Notes under the pieces: generated by a model
What the model was told of the DNA's origin: nothing
Database searches by the model: none
The model's input: the letters and a program-made list of their open reading frames with translations, nothing else
Origin: Saccharomycopsis fibuligera x Saccharomycopsis cf. fibuligera
Taxonomy: Eukaryota > Ascomycota > Saccharomycetes > Ascoideales > Saccharomycopsidaceae
Length of the DNA: 64,000 bases
Assembly: GCA_001936135.1 (NCBI GenBank)
Contig: CP012822.1
Coordinates: 186,001 to 250,000 of the forward strand
Reading direction: 5' to 3'
Shown here: piece after piece, positions 24,415 through 36,274 of the stretch
How positions within the stretch are numbered: the stretch's first letter is position 1
How the letters are laid out: each line of letters opens with the position of its first letter
Program-made: the position numbers and the translations under genes

Positions 24415-24439
24415 CCCCCAAGGGGATTCCCCAAGGGGG
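24415..24439. promoter_or_regulatory. Two CCCCAAGGGG palindromes
   Basis: CCCCCAAGGGG (24415-24425) and CCCCAAGGGGG (24429-24439) are separated by ATT. Each contains CCCC and GGGG half-sites of the kind bound by C2H2 zinc-finger factors such as Mig1 or Msn2-like proteins. The element is 4.4 kb from STL1, so its target is unknown. Confidence 0.4.
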
Positions 24440-25662
24440 CTCGCCGCTGTTTAGCAAAGCAGTCTGTGGCAAGCTAAGTTGAGCGAAAGGCTGATAGCCG
24501 AGAATCTTGGATAATTGTTTGAAATAATTGTCACATGAGCTATGCGGAGTCATGTGCTGTGATGCGAGCTACCTATTGTCAAAAAAAGAAAAAAAAAAGA
24601 TTGTTGGTCCCTCAGTTTATGAGGATTTCGTGAGGCCGACGACCTCTTGAGAGACTCTGAGCGAGAACGAGAATAGAAGGAAGAGTCTTTGCAGCGCAAA
24701 AACAGATATTTTGTATGCAAACACCACTCCAAGATACCTGCGGAAATGAATTTCAGTGTCTATTTACGTAATGGCATGGCAGCTGTTGTATCTTTGACCC
24801 GCAGCATATAAACTTCTCGGACTTTGGTAAAAAACTTGGCGGGCACAAACAAGAACAGGAAAATCATCCATGCGAAGATCTTGAGACCTGTTTTACTATC
24901 TTGTTAGAAAAATTTTCAGGGTTCCTGCCTGTCTGTCTCGAGCAGTGATCTTGGCAAGGTGAACTCGGAGATTTTAGCCAAGCTTTAATGATAATTATAT
25001 AATGGCCTGCGGGCGGCGCTAGCTATTGCTACGCTGGCTCGTGCTGTGCTGTGCCGGTTTATGCTCCTTGGTGCTCCAATACAGAGCATTGCGGTGGAAA
25101 AAGGATGCCTAACTGGCACCAGACTCTCTTACAGCTGATGGAAAGGCTTGCTGTTGTGGTCGTAATTTCAAAAGGCTCTATAGCATAGCGCAACAGTGCC
25201 CATAGTATACTACTACAAACAGCTCTTGCTCGAAGAAGAATACTGAGGCCTCATCATTTCACTCAAAACTAAAACTAGTAACATTTTTAGCCTTTTTCGG
25301 ACTAACGCATCGTTTTGTAATGGTGCATACAGTACACTGTAAAAACAAAGCAAAAAAAAAAAAAAAAAAAAGGTTGCGGTTAGCTGCATAGCTCATTCGG
25401 TCGGAACTCGGTGCTCGAAATCAGGTGCGTTGGAACTCTCAGTGGTTGGCGGTCGACGATATATAATAGTTACCGTGGCCAGACTGAAGGGCGGCTTCGG
25501 AGTGTTCATTCGAACCATAACCTTGGACGGTTTATTGTAGCTTTGAAACTTAGAAGCTGAGCTAAACTCAAGCCAAGCTAAACGTAGTACAAATACGTTG
25601 GTTTACAAGACCTACGTTCCGCAGATTATGTTATGTACCGATAATCATCGCAACCATTTTCC

Positions 25663-25686
25663 CCGCCACCGCCACCGCCACCGCCA
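25663..25686 (+). repeat. CCGCCA tandem repeat
   Basis: Four perfect copies of CCGCCA. No reading frame with support crosses it. Confidence 0.85.
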
Positions 25687-27576
25687 ACATATCGGATTGC
25701 ATACTGCTTTTTGATATGGACATTTGACCTATATACGGAAATCACGAATTCTTTGCAAATTCGCTAATAATAAACACCGCGCAAGGTTACGATGGTGTAG
25801 CAGGAACTTGGTATGAGAATCTGATGTTGACAAGAGTACAGGAAAGAAGCCCGGACGCTCTGTGGACCATCCATCCATTGATGGGCTGGTAGTTCAGGGC
25901 CCTTACTTTACTTTGTGATATAATTCAGAGGGTTCAAAGTGACATGACAGTTACCGGTCAATATCAAAAACAAACCCTCGGCAAAACTCGAGTGTCTACA
26001 GCTCAAGTTCACGCTTCCTGTCTTGTTCACATGCACTGCGTTCGTTGCACACGTACATTTTGCTAAGCATTATTATTACGCATACATTCTACAGCTGTGG
26101 CTGCTTGGGCAACCGGCACCGGTCAAAAAAGTGGCTGTTTTACCCTTATGGCTGTTTTACCCTTATGGTGGTTCTGGCGTGGAATGGTCCAAAACCACGA
26201 GTTTGCATTACCATGCTCATTCTGTTTAGTATTGAGAAGTACAAGGCGGCTGCGATGCTGATCTTTATACCGCAGAATAGAGACAAATAAGCTTCAAAGT
26301 TGGCGGCCGGTTTTTTTTTTTTTTTTTTGTAATGGCTGTGCAGCTTGAACTTACGCTAAAATGTTGCACGTTGTAAAAGTCAGCCGGTTTACAGAACGTC
26401 AAGAAATACTAGCCACGTTGCGTTAGATTGAATAATAATCTTACATGGTCAGAGTGTATTCTAGCTTCCCGTGATAAGTATTTTGACCGGTTTTGATCTG
26501 TTGAAAACGCGAACCCAATCGGTAAGTATAGAGATTGACATTCCCCCACAATAAATGATTGTTGTTGCTGCATTGCGTTTAATATCTCTACTTTTATTTT
26601 TAGCTTTTTTTGATTTCTGTTACTCCCAAGAACTGCGAGCAGAAGCGGCATTGAATGAAGTACACGGCCAACTTGAAAGTAAGCTATTGTGCTTTGACAG
26701 GACCGCGCTAGAATTGTAAATATCGTATTTACGCTAACGTCTGGGTTATTGGTGCGGCAATCAAAGAAAGGAGACGTAGGATATCGCAACAAAGACATTC
26801 ACTGATTTGTGGTGTATTTTGTTTGTCCGGATATCTCGAGATTCTCCCTTCGCAGTGTTTGGCTTGAGCGACTCTTTCGCCTTACTGCTTGTGACGATGT
26901 ACGGTGGCTGTAAAGTATCATAGCTTTGGTTTTCCTTCTACACCTGTAAAGACAATGAGTTTTCAATCCGTTCAACAACGTCAAAAAATGCCATATATGC
27001 TCGGAGTTTCAATGTCATTGCTCTGCATGATTCCAAAATGCACCAACTATAGGCGGCGTTCTTCTGGCATTGCAACCACAGCCAACGTTCTGCTGTTTCG
27101 CAGGAAGCTATTCCTTACTTTTGATCTTGACATTCTGTTCGGCCCATGTTCGGGTCCTTTTTTTCTCCTCAATTGAAAGCCTACAACAGCATACGATAAA
27201 TCGCGAACTCGTTATTTGCACGTTAATGTACAGCGCTAAAAAAGCCTAACAGTTGGGCGCCTCCTCACCCTTTGGCAAGATTTTCCCGCTATCGCACCCA
27301 TCGCAGGTCCGTGCACCTGGGTGCTGCTTCGTGCTCCGGAGTATTTTCTCATCTGTTTTTTCGAAATTAAGTCTCCCTTTTTTTCCCAATAGAGCCCAAT
27401 GGGGCTAGTAAAACTCCGGCTTGGCCGCCCAGCCTTAGCCTTGGTCTTAGTGTCAACGTTGAAGCGCTAACTGTTGCCAGGCACCAGTGCCCAGACTTTG
27501 TAAGTAAAATATCCTCAATATTTCAACAGAGGATATCCGTGTTCAAAGCCTTCGCCCGCTTGCGTATAACTGTCCA

Positions 27577-27595
27577 CCCCCCCCCCCCCCCCCCC
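27577..27595 (+). repeat. C-run
   Basis: Uninterrupted run of 19 C, rare in an AT-rich yeast genome. Slippage or sequencing-length error is likely here. Confidence 0.85.
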
Positions 27596-27856
27596 GCCCC
27601 CTGCCAAACCATTCCTGTGGTTTATCTCAAATGACCGTTATTCACCCGCAAAGTGGTTTCACCATAATAACAGCAAATATTTGAATACAATTGTTAAGCG
27701 CTGTGTGGAGCTGAGCTCGGCTCCCCGCGCCATACCTGCCCTCGGACATTTCAAAAACCAGCAGCACCAAGCGCACCAGCACACGCTAGTTGCCGCATAG
27801 GTTGGTCAGCCCTGCTACTCCGGGAGCCCGCAGCATTCGGCCAGTTTGTCAACTGT

Positions 27857-27884
27857 GCGCGCGTGCGTACGTGCGTGCGTGCGA
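27857..27884 (+). repeat. GTGC/GTAC microsatellite
   Basis: Alternating purine-pyrimidine tract with repeated GCGT and ACGT units, potentially Z-forming. No gene crosses it. Confidence 0.6.
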
Positions 27885-28873
27885 CAGAATGTGCGGTGCA
27901 GGCGTGCGTTTACAAACAATGTTGTTGCGCCGCGTTAACTAGGGCTAGCTGAAGCTGCTTATGGCAAACTACCAGCCAAGCTGAGCTAGCTGGACAGGCT
28001 GGCTGTATATAATCGTAGAACTGTGTAAGCACATAGTTATATACTTTAAGCGAGAACTACGCTTCCATGCTGAAACGTGCAATATATGGCACCTTAAACA
28101 CTTTTCCTTTTATTTAATCGAATCCCCAACCGCAGTGCAAACCTGGCTATTGTTCTGGTTACAGATTCTTCGTCGCTAGATGCGCAAAGCAGTACAATTC
28201 TGTGCCTAGCCTGATAGTCATCCAGCCAGTCAAAGTTAATTACCGAGGGTCGTCGCTGCCTCTGTAGCAGCGCTACTGCTGCTCAAGCTGCTGCTGCTGC
28301 TCAAACCTACTTTTTTGTTTTTCCAGTCTTGTTTTTGCTCTGGGTATTAGAGTTGCAGCCCCACGCACCCACACAGTCGCCACCGCCTACGCTACATCAC
28401 ATTGCATGCATTAGCCAGCGGACAATCCCCGTATGATGTAATCTTGCAATCACCACTAGTAGCATCCGCTGCAGCATGGCTGCAAACTAGATGTAAGTTC
28501 ACTGCAGACCAAATGCAAAAGCTTCTGCAAAGATGCTTAAGCACTGAAAACAACAACATCAGTGATGCGTTATTCTGCGTACAGAAAAAGAAAAAAAAAA
28601 TTTTTATACAGTGCTTTACTACTGTTTACTTGATATTACATACAAAAAAACAAACAACGGGGCCCGGGGGCAGGCAGGCAAAAAGGAAACTTTCCAACCT
28701 TCAGCATTATTATAAATATATTGCAATATCCCAGGTTACCGTTTCAAAAATATGTTTAATTCTTTTTCGCCCTTCTCCTTTCCTCATAGTGTTCATTGCC
28801 TATACTTTGTCGTGCGCACTTTCATATAAACATACTATATCACACATACATATTAGCAAAGTATTAATTGAAC

Positions 28874-30631
28874 ATGGGCTTTTCAGGTACTGCTTGGGTT
28901 GATTCCCTAGTGGATAGAACAGCTACCGCTGGCTTAAGAGGTAGATCACTCAGAGTATTCACAACCATCATTGGTGCTATCGGGTTTTCTCTTTTCGGTT
29001 ACGATCAGGGTGTTATGGGTTCTCTTATCACTGGTCAACAATTCAATGATGAGTTTCCAGCAACTAAATCTCAGGGCGAAAGTGACAGACACGCAACTGT
29101 TGTTCAAGGTGCTGTTGTCTCTTGTTACGAAATTGGTTGTTTCTTTGGTGCATTGTTTGCATTATTCAGAGGTGAAAAATTGGGTAGAAAGCCAGTGATT
29201 ATCATTGGTGCTATCATCATTATTATTGGTACCGTTATTTCCACTGCCGCCTTCAGACAAAGCTGGGGTTTGGGTCAGTTCGTGATTGGAAGAGTTATAA
29301 CCGGTATTGGTAATGGTATGAATACTGCTACTATTCCTGTTTGGCAATCTGAAATGTCTAGACCAGAAAACAGAGGTAGATTGGTCTATATTGAAGGTAG
29401 TACTGTTGCCTTTGGTACTTTCATTGCTTACTGGTTGGATTTTGGTATTTCATATGCTAAAGATTCTGTTGCTTGGAGATTCCCAATTGCTTTCCAAGCT
29501 TTCTTTGGTCTCATTCTTTTGTTTGGTATCATCGTTTTGCCAGAATCTCCAAGATGGTTGGTGGTTGCTGGTAGACCAGAAGAAGCAAAAACTATTTTGG
29601 GTCACATTGAAGATTTGGATCCAAACCATGATTTTGTCATCTCTGAGTTGTCCGTTATTAGTGAAGGTGTTGAAAGATATGATAACGCTGGCCAAGTTGG
29701 TTTCAAAGAAATGATGGACAGCGGTAAAACTGCTAACTTCCAAAGAATGATTATTGGTGCATCCACTCAATTTTTTCAACAATTTACTGGTTGTAATGCC
29801 GCTATTTACTATTCCACTGTGCTTTTCAACGATTCCATTGGGTTGGACTACAAGTTGTCTCAAATTTTGGGTGGTGTTTTTTCTACTATTTATTTCATTG
29901 CTTCCGTTCCTGCTTTCTTCATTGTTGACAAAGTTGGTAGAAGATGGTTGTTTTTGGTTGGTGCTACTGGTCAAGGTGTTGCCTTCCTTATTACTATGGC
30001 ATGTTTGGCTGCAGGTGGTAAAGAAAACGCTAAGGGTGCTGCCTTTGGTTTGTTCTTCTTTATCTGTTTCTTCGGTTGCACCATTTTGCAATTGCCATGG
30101 GTTTACCCACCTGAAATTAATTCTATGAGAACTAGAACTGTTGGTGCTGCTATTTCCACTTGTACTAACTGGCTTTCCAATTTCGCTGTCGTTATGTTTA
30201 CTCCAATTTTCGTCCAAGATGCCGGCTGGGGTGCATACTTGTTCTTTTCTCTTATGAATTTCATCTTCGTTCCAATCATTTTCTTCTTTTACCCAGAAAC
30301 CACTGGTAGAAGTTTGGAAGAGATTGATATTATTTTCGCCAAGGCTCACTTGGATAAAGCTTTCCCATTCAGAGTTGCTGCCAACTTGCCTAAATTATCA
30401 TTGCAACAAATCAAGGATTACACTGAAGACTTGGGTATCTACGATGATGAAAAACAAACTGATGAACAAGTTGAAGACGTGCAATCTAGCTCTAACAAGG
30501 GTTCTTCCATTAATGAAAAATCCAACAGCCAAGAAGATCAAGCTGCCGCTGCCGCTGCTGCTAACGGTCAAGGCAACAAGGGTATCTTCACTGGCGAGAA
30601 CACCGCTAACAACAACAGCACTCAAGCTTAA
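28874..30631 (+). CDS. STL1: Glycerol/proton symporter Stl1 (MFS sugar-porter family)
   Basis: Plasma-membrane importer of glycerol driven by protons, used in osmotic stress and on poor carbon sources. 585 aa with twelve hydrophobic segments. Stl1-like signatures run through the protein: GFSLFGYDQGVMGSLITG, DRHATVVQGAVVSCYE, STIPVWQSEMS-type TIPVWQSEMS, PESPRWL (223-229), STQFFQQFTGCNAAIYYSTV, LGGVFSTIYF, FFFYPETTGRSLEEIDIIFA (PETTGR at 474-479), and a hydrophilic Asn/Gln tail. I place the start at ATG 28874; an upstream in-frame TTG is not needed. Codon choice is strongly biased (TTG for Leu, no CTG seen), suggesting high expression. A 10 kb gene-free stretch lies upstream. Confidence 0.93.
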   Translation: MGFSGTAWVDSLVDRTATAGLRGRSLRVFTTIIGAIGFSLFGYDQGVMGSLITGQQFNDEFPATKSQGESDRHATVVQGAVVSCYEIGCFFGALFALFRGEKLGRKPVIIIGAIIIIIGTVISTAAFRQSWGLGQFVIGRVITGIGNGMNTATIPVWQSEMSRPENRGRLVYIEGSTVAFGTFIAYWLDFGISYAKDSVAWRFPIAFQAFFGLILLFGIIVLPESPRWLVVAGRPEEAKTILGHIEDLDPNHDFVISELSVISEGVERYDNAGQVGFKEMMDSGKTANFQRMIIGASTQFFQQFTGCNAAIYYSTVLFNDSIGLDYKLSQILGGVFSTIYFIASVPAFFIVDKVGRRWLFLVGATGQGVAFLITMACLAAGGKENAKGAAFGLFFFICFFGCTILQLPWVYPPEINSMRTRTVGAAISTCTNWLSNFAVVMFTPIFVQDAGWGAYLFFSLMNFIFVPIIFFFYPETTGRSLEEIDIIFAKAHLDKAFPFRVAANLPKLSLQQIKDYTEDLGIYDDEKQTDEQVEDVQSSSNKGSSINEKSNSQEDQAAAAAAANGQGNKGIFTGENTANNNSTQA

Positions 30632-33600
30632 TTTTTGTATTAACTGGCTAATGGTGATGTCAGTTGTATAAATTTTTCTATATCTTGTTTGTTCTTTTAG
30701 TTTGTGAGGGTTTTTTTGCAAAGCGTTTAGTTCATTTTTGTTATCTGTTCATTTTTTTTCTTTTGTTCCACTATTATGCAATCATGATTACATTTCTAAC
30801 TCATTATTCTTTGTTACCATAATTCTTCTACATCTATTTTACCCCATCCTGTCATGTCCATTCTCATTTTCAAAGTTATCACATTTCCCTAATATCTACC
30901 CAATATAAAGTTTTTAATTTACACATTATACAGTTTTTTAAACATTGCTTTTTGCTTATGTTAATCGCAATCTCATATAATTATTATTGAAACTCTTGTA
31001 CTCACAATTCAAGTACACTTCACAACTGTATTTGGTAATTTGCACGGTTTACTCGAAGGATCACCCCTTCAGGTCGTGATAAGACGGAAACAAAATAAAT
31101 TATGTGTAAAATTTGATCTCCAGTAATGCACTGTTTTGAATTGACTAATGTCTACCTTGATTTAGAATTTGGTCTTTGTTTTTCCGCAAAATTCTAAAAC
31201 TTTGCAATTTTTCCCCGCCATTTGGACAGAAGCAATCGCAAGAAAAATTGACAGCCACGCTAAATGAATTTTTGATTTCCAATTATTTTTTTTTCTTTTT
31301 TCGTCCTGTGGAGAATTTGAAGTTAAAACACCAAAACTTAATTTTGCATATTGAAATTTTTGGTTTTTTGCAGAACTCACAGCACTTCAGTCCTCCTTTA
31401 AATATATTTTTAGCTTTTGAGTGTGTTTTTGGCTTTCGGGCGGAGTGATAGTGATAATTTATAATTTGCTAATGTGGCAATGATGAAGCTATGTTGATGA
31501 TATGGCCGCAACTTATACTACTTTTACTTAGGCTTTGTATTTTCACTTTTAGATATCGGAAGTTTTTCTATTATTGCGAGCTAAAATATTGATAACATGG
31601 AGGATTTGATATGTACTCCGGTATCGGAATGCTAAGCAGTATACGTATTGGTAAGTAACCACAATTATGGATCTATTTTTTACAAGCTTACAAATTTATT
31701 TGGTCCCCAATGAAGAGAGATTACCTGTAAGTCGCAATTAATAATTTCCTAATACTAATGATACGTACTGCCTAGACACTACTCTATAGTAGGCGGCGGC
31801 TATATGCCACTGGTGAGAGTTGCTCTTGCCAATCATAACCATGTACTTTCAGTCAAATTGTTTCAAGTATACTGGAAAACTAGCGGTTAATATATGGGTA
31901 GCTCAGGCAGATTTAAGAGCTCTGGGTGCTTAATATATGTTGCTATCATCAGATAAGAGTCAATATAGCTTCTTTTATTTCTGACTTATTTTTAGCGCTT
32001 TGTTCACTTCTTAGAATTTTAGATGTAATGACGCACTATTTTCAAGTTGCTTTCTATGTGCATCCCTTTTCTTTTTTGCAAACTTATTTATATAATTTTG
32101 TAAACCTAAAGTTTATCGGTTATCAGCTTTCAGTTATCTGATCAGTTATTGTCAATCATAAGTCAATCGGACTTTTAAATAATTGGTCTACATATTATCG
32201 ATCTTGCAATATATAAAATGCCGTAGTATCCCGGTTTGATATGACTTATAGCATGACGTCGACTAGCTATCATGATTTACTGAATTCAGTCACTAGAAAC
32301 TTGAAGTTTTAAATTGAATCTCTGAAACATAATTGCCCTTGTTTTAGCACCAATTATAAGTCGAAAAAATTGGAGAGATTTTCTAAGTTCAGAAGAATAC
32401 ATTCATTGCGGTCTAAGTTTCTGCGACACACATTCAGCAGCAACAATCGCCTGTCCATGGATCTATAGATTCATCTATGCATATACAAGTAAAGTTGGTC
32501 AAATAGTCATCTATGGTACTTGGTGTCAACAGATATCCTAATATAAGCAAATTCTATCATATCATTATCAAGCCCAGCAGTTTTATACGCTTCATTAAAC
32601 GAGCCACATGTGTACATAAGACCGGTACATATCAATTTGGTTTTCTTGTTTCTATTAGTACAAAACAAATTCATCCCAGCCTTATTCAGCCTGGAGATCT
32701 TCAAATGCGTTCACTTGAAGTGTAGATACTGATTGGCAGCTAAACTCAATTTGAACTGTAAGTTGAGGCAGGTATTGATCATAGCACCGTAAATGAAATT
32801 TAGCTACGTTAAGATAGTTACCGCGTAGAAACATGTCACTAATGTAGTACACTATAATGGCAACACGATATTTGCTGGAATAGACTAGCAGCCAAAACCC
32901 CCTTTACTATTGAGTTCTGTCTATGGTTTTAATTTTGCCGTATATATTTGGCATTTCAGGCATACGGAGAGATAGATGCACATCCCATATATTGTGATGT
33001 CTTTCCTTTGAGTGTAATTACGGCTATAGTTGATTGTGCTTATTAGCAACTTCCTCTAATCCACTGAGTATTTTTTAGGAACATTATTACAACGCTATAC
33101 TTTATTGTTATTGCTATTCCCATTGCTACTCATCAATGTGTCGGAACAAAACGGAAAAAAAAGTAAGGCCATGCTTTGATGAATAGCTAGTCAATAACCT
33201 ACACTCAGATAAAGGTAAAGATAAGTATCAGAACAAACCTCGAAGGAAGCAGAAGTAGAAATAGATATTTGAGAGGTTAAAACTGACTTCAGCGTGCTAC
33301 ATTACGTGTATATTGCTGTACTGTAAGGTGCTAGAGCAATCATCAGATCCAACACAACAATGTATTATCGTTACTATTGTGAGCAGACTGCTTTCTTGTG
33401 TAACAATAGCGACTACTTACGCGCATTTCGGTCAATCTGCCAGCCTATAAGCATACCCACTAATTACGAAATAGAAAGATAAATATTCATAGAAGTCAAT
33501 ATAAACACAATACAATATACAAAATACATTCATTCACCGCCGGGGTGGGCATATCCAAAGCATTCTGCAAGCATTTTGACTTAGTCACTTGCAAAATAAA

Positions 33601-34332
33601 GCTGAACAAACAGGCAAACAATATAACGCCCGATTAAAGTACCACGCAACATTACGTTGTTCATTATAAGTACAGATGTGTTGACATATTTGCTTACTCT
33701 GCTATTTTCTAGATTATATTGAACTAGCAAGACATGTGAACACTTTTTGTTTCAAGTATAAGGAACACTATCAATTGATATCAATAAAGTCATTGTATCA
33801 AAATTCAAAGTTGCTACTGCTTTGCTGTCTCTTATACATAAAAAGAGTGCTATTGTATTCTATAATATCGTAACTTTTTCCGGATATTGTTCTGCAAAAA
33901 CTCCGGAAGGAAAAAAAATTGCCAATTATTCATGAACAGCTAGAAGAATAAAAAACATTATGCAAAACGATGCAGTATTTTGCAAACATGTATAACAATA
34001 GGCCGGTCAGCAATCTCATCCTTCAGACCAATTCCATTTCTTCCCAAATTGTCAATAATTGTTCAGTTTATTCCATCAATTAACGACCAAATTTCATTGT
34101 TGCCTAGGTTTGTTCATTAATAGATAAATGTGCAGTTACCATGTATTTAATTCTGTGAATGAAATTCGGGGTTTCCCGTAAGAAAGAAAGAAAACTGAAT
34201 ATTTGCAGATTCCGACCGGTGTAGAGTTACAAATCCAGAAAGCAATTTGGATAGTTGATAATGCGGTATTGTTGCAGCATCGGTCGTCTGATTGTTTTCC
34301 TTTTTTTTTCCTTTTATTTTTTTGTTAGCGAG

Positions 34333-34455
34333 CCTCCGGTATTCGGAAGAAATTCTTCCGGTTATGGTAGCCGGTTATGGTAGCCTCGTTACCCGGAAAT
34401 AACTCCGGAAGTGAAGTCTCGGAAACGGCCCCGTTATATGGTATGTTATGCCGGT
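34333..34455. promoter_or_regulatory. Cluster of CCGG/CGGAA motifs
   Basis: At least seven CCGG or CGGAA words lie within about 120 bp. They include a perfect tandem 13-mer CCGGTTATGGTAG (34358-34383), the inverted pair CGGAAG and CTTCCG, and two CCGGAA(A/G)T units near 34393-34412. The density suggests a binding array for a zinc-cluster (Zn2Cys6) factor. No gene start lies within 1 kb. Confidence 0.4.
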
Positions 34456-35340
34456 ATTTTCAGACGGTTCTGTTGAAATGATGTCTACAGAATCTTCGCT
34501 TAACAGTAACAGCAGGTAATGCTCAGCTAATAAATACGTTGCAAATTCTCAGAAATCTGATAATGCAAAAGGTCCTGATTCTAAATCATGGTGAGCTTCA
34601 GCTCCTAACGACAAATTTTGGTTTGAGTTCTAGCTAATGAAGGATGGAGCATATTGCATCATAACAAAAAAATAAGTTTATGTAAAGAAAATTACAGCTT
34701 TCTCATTTGATTTTCTTGCATCGGGGCAAAAATACGTTCGTGTAATTTACAGTGGCTATGACGTCTATAATAATGACAATTAATCGCATCTTAGTAAAGC
34801 TGATTTTAAGATTTTTAGTGACTTGTCAAACGTGGACCTAAAAATAGAGCACCCTAGCAAAATCAATATGGGGACTTGTAGAACTAACTCAAACCATCTA
34901 ATATTGTGGTTTGGCAACACATAGCACTCGGTATTATACCATTACTCAGCAAAGTATGACTCCAGCTAATATGAACTCTAAAAGTCACTATTATTGCTAA
35001 CTGTAACAACCAAGTTTGAAGCTGCAAAGAGCTTTACCTCGGGAAACAAGAATCTTCTCCAGTCTCATAATTATGATGCTCGATTGGATTTCGAGTACCC
35101 CGGAGTCAAACAACAGATACAGTTGAAAGATTAAACAATATTATTACGTAATCAGTACAAAAATCATGATTATCTAGCTTCATGATCATTTACAGTCAAT
35201 AGAAAAACTATAAAATTATTAGCTTCATTTTTTAAATACACAAGAATGATTTTTCATCTATTTAGTAGGTATACAATATAGTTTAGTTTTCGTTATTAGT
35301 ATTTTTCTTTCACCCACAAAATATCTTAAATCATAATAGT

Positions 35341-35513
<173 letters not shown>

Positions 35514-35650
35514 CTAATTGCTAAGTGTAAAAGGACATTCTCACCAAAAGATTAGTGTTACTAAATTTATTAACTTGGTGATAGAGTAAAGAAAATCAGA
35601 AAATGGAAAAATATGGAATCAAGATTTCTTTTTATCTTTTCATACACAAG

Positions 35651-35870
35651 ATTGTAGTGTGTTTTTTGGTTGGGTCAAGCAATAGTGTATTCACTAAGTA
35701 ACAACTAATTAAGGAAATAGCGATTCACTTCTGATTAAATAGTCAACTCCAAGGAGTGTCTTAGTGAATCAATAAACAATACTACCTAAAAGGGTAATTA
35801 CAAGCTTGATCTTTTGAGGGGTAACATAATGGAGAGAGAATGAGGTGATAAATTCGTATGCATATATTAC
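35651..35870. mobile_element. Degenerate LTR-like repeat
   Basis: Diverged similarity to 60652-60900, with shared blocks around TCACTTC, AAGTAATCAA/AATAGTCAAC, AATAAACAATACTACCTAAAAG and AATTCGTAT. Solo LTR remnant of a copia-type element is the likely reading; it is old. No coding region is attached. Confidence 0.4.
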
Positions 35871-36169
35871 AATAGGTCGATTTTAACTATTTACAAATGA
35901 TAGAAAATGGAAACTTTTAAACTTATATGTATAGCATATACAGTATAGTTCAATTGCTATCATATTGGGAAAACTTATATAACTGAAAACCTCATTATTA
36001 TTGTAAGTTTAGTAGTTTTGTGGAAGTTGATATACGTCTAGAGGAGATTATGGTTTTAGTGGTTGTTGTTCTTGGTTTAATAAGTTTCATTGTTGATATT
36101 GACAGCCAAAAAAAGGGCCTTGTTTCAATACCATCTTCCACTCACTGCAATAACGGCGTTATATAATTT

Positions 36170-36262
36170 ATTGCGCTGCAGGTCATTTGGTCAAACGATG
36201 ATCCATTTGTTTGGGTAGGTATTTATAGTAGTGTACCTCAAAGGGAGTCAGCTTCTACGACC
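36170..36262 (-). mobile_element. LTR-like flank of tRNA-Ile copy 1
   Basis: This 5' flank of the tRNA resembles the flank of the inverted tRNA copy at 51.4 kb. There the same sequence continues into an LTR-type end with a CCAACA terminus. A fragmentary, old LTR remnant upstream of a tRNA gene fits the known insertion preference of yeast elements. Confidence 0.35.
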
Positions 36263-36274
36263 ACACAAGGATTT

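Larger units (their letters stand above)
18746..28873. other. 10 kb gene-free island, partly GC-rich
   Basis: No open frame here is a convincing yeast gene. The longest (197 codons near 22.3-22.9 kb) starts at GTG, crosses a GC-palindrome, has no domain and competes with equally long frames on the other strand. Base composition from about 21.4 to 28.3 kb is clearly GC-richer than the flanking coding DNA. The stretch holds homopolymer runs, minisatellites, palindromes, E-boxes and a repeated ACTCCG word, listed separately. It may serve as a long regulatory or noncoding-RNA region, a centromere-like or origin region, or eroded foreign DNA. The sequence does not decide between these. Confidence 0.7.

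Noticed and set aside
25372-25432. Short similarity to both ends of 5S rRNA (GGTTGCGG and GAAATCAGGTGC)
   Set aside because: The interval is only about 60 nt instead of about 120, and the middle does not align. Probably chance or a tiny relic.
28402-28902. 166-codon frame overlapping the STL1 start
   Set aside because: It overlaps the well-supported STL1 frame, contains an A-run and has no domain.
30398-30721. Minus-strand frames opposite STL1
   Set aside because: They are shadows of the biased STL1 codons; no independent support.
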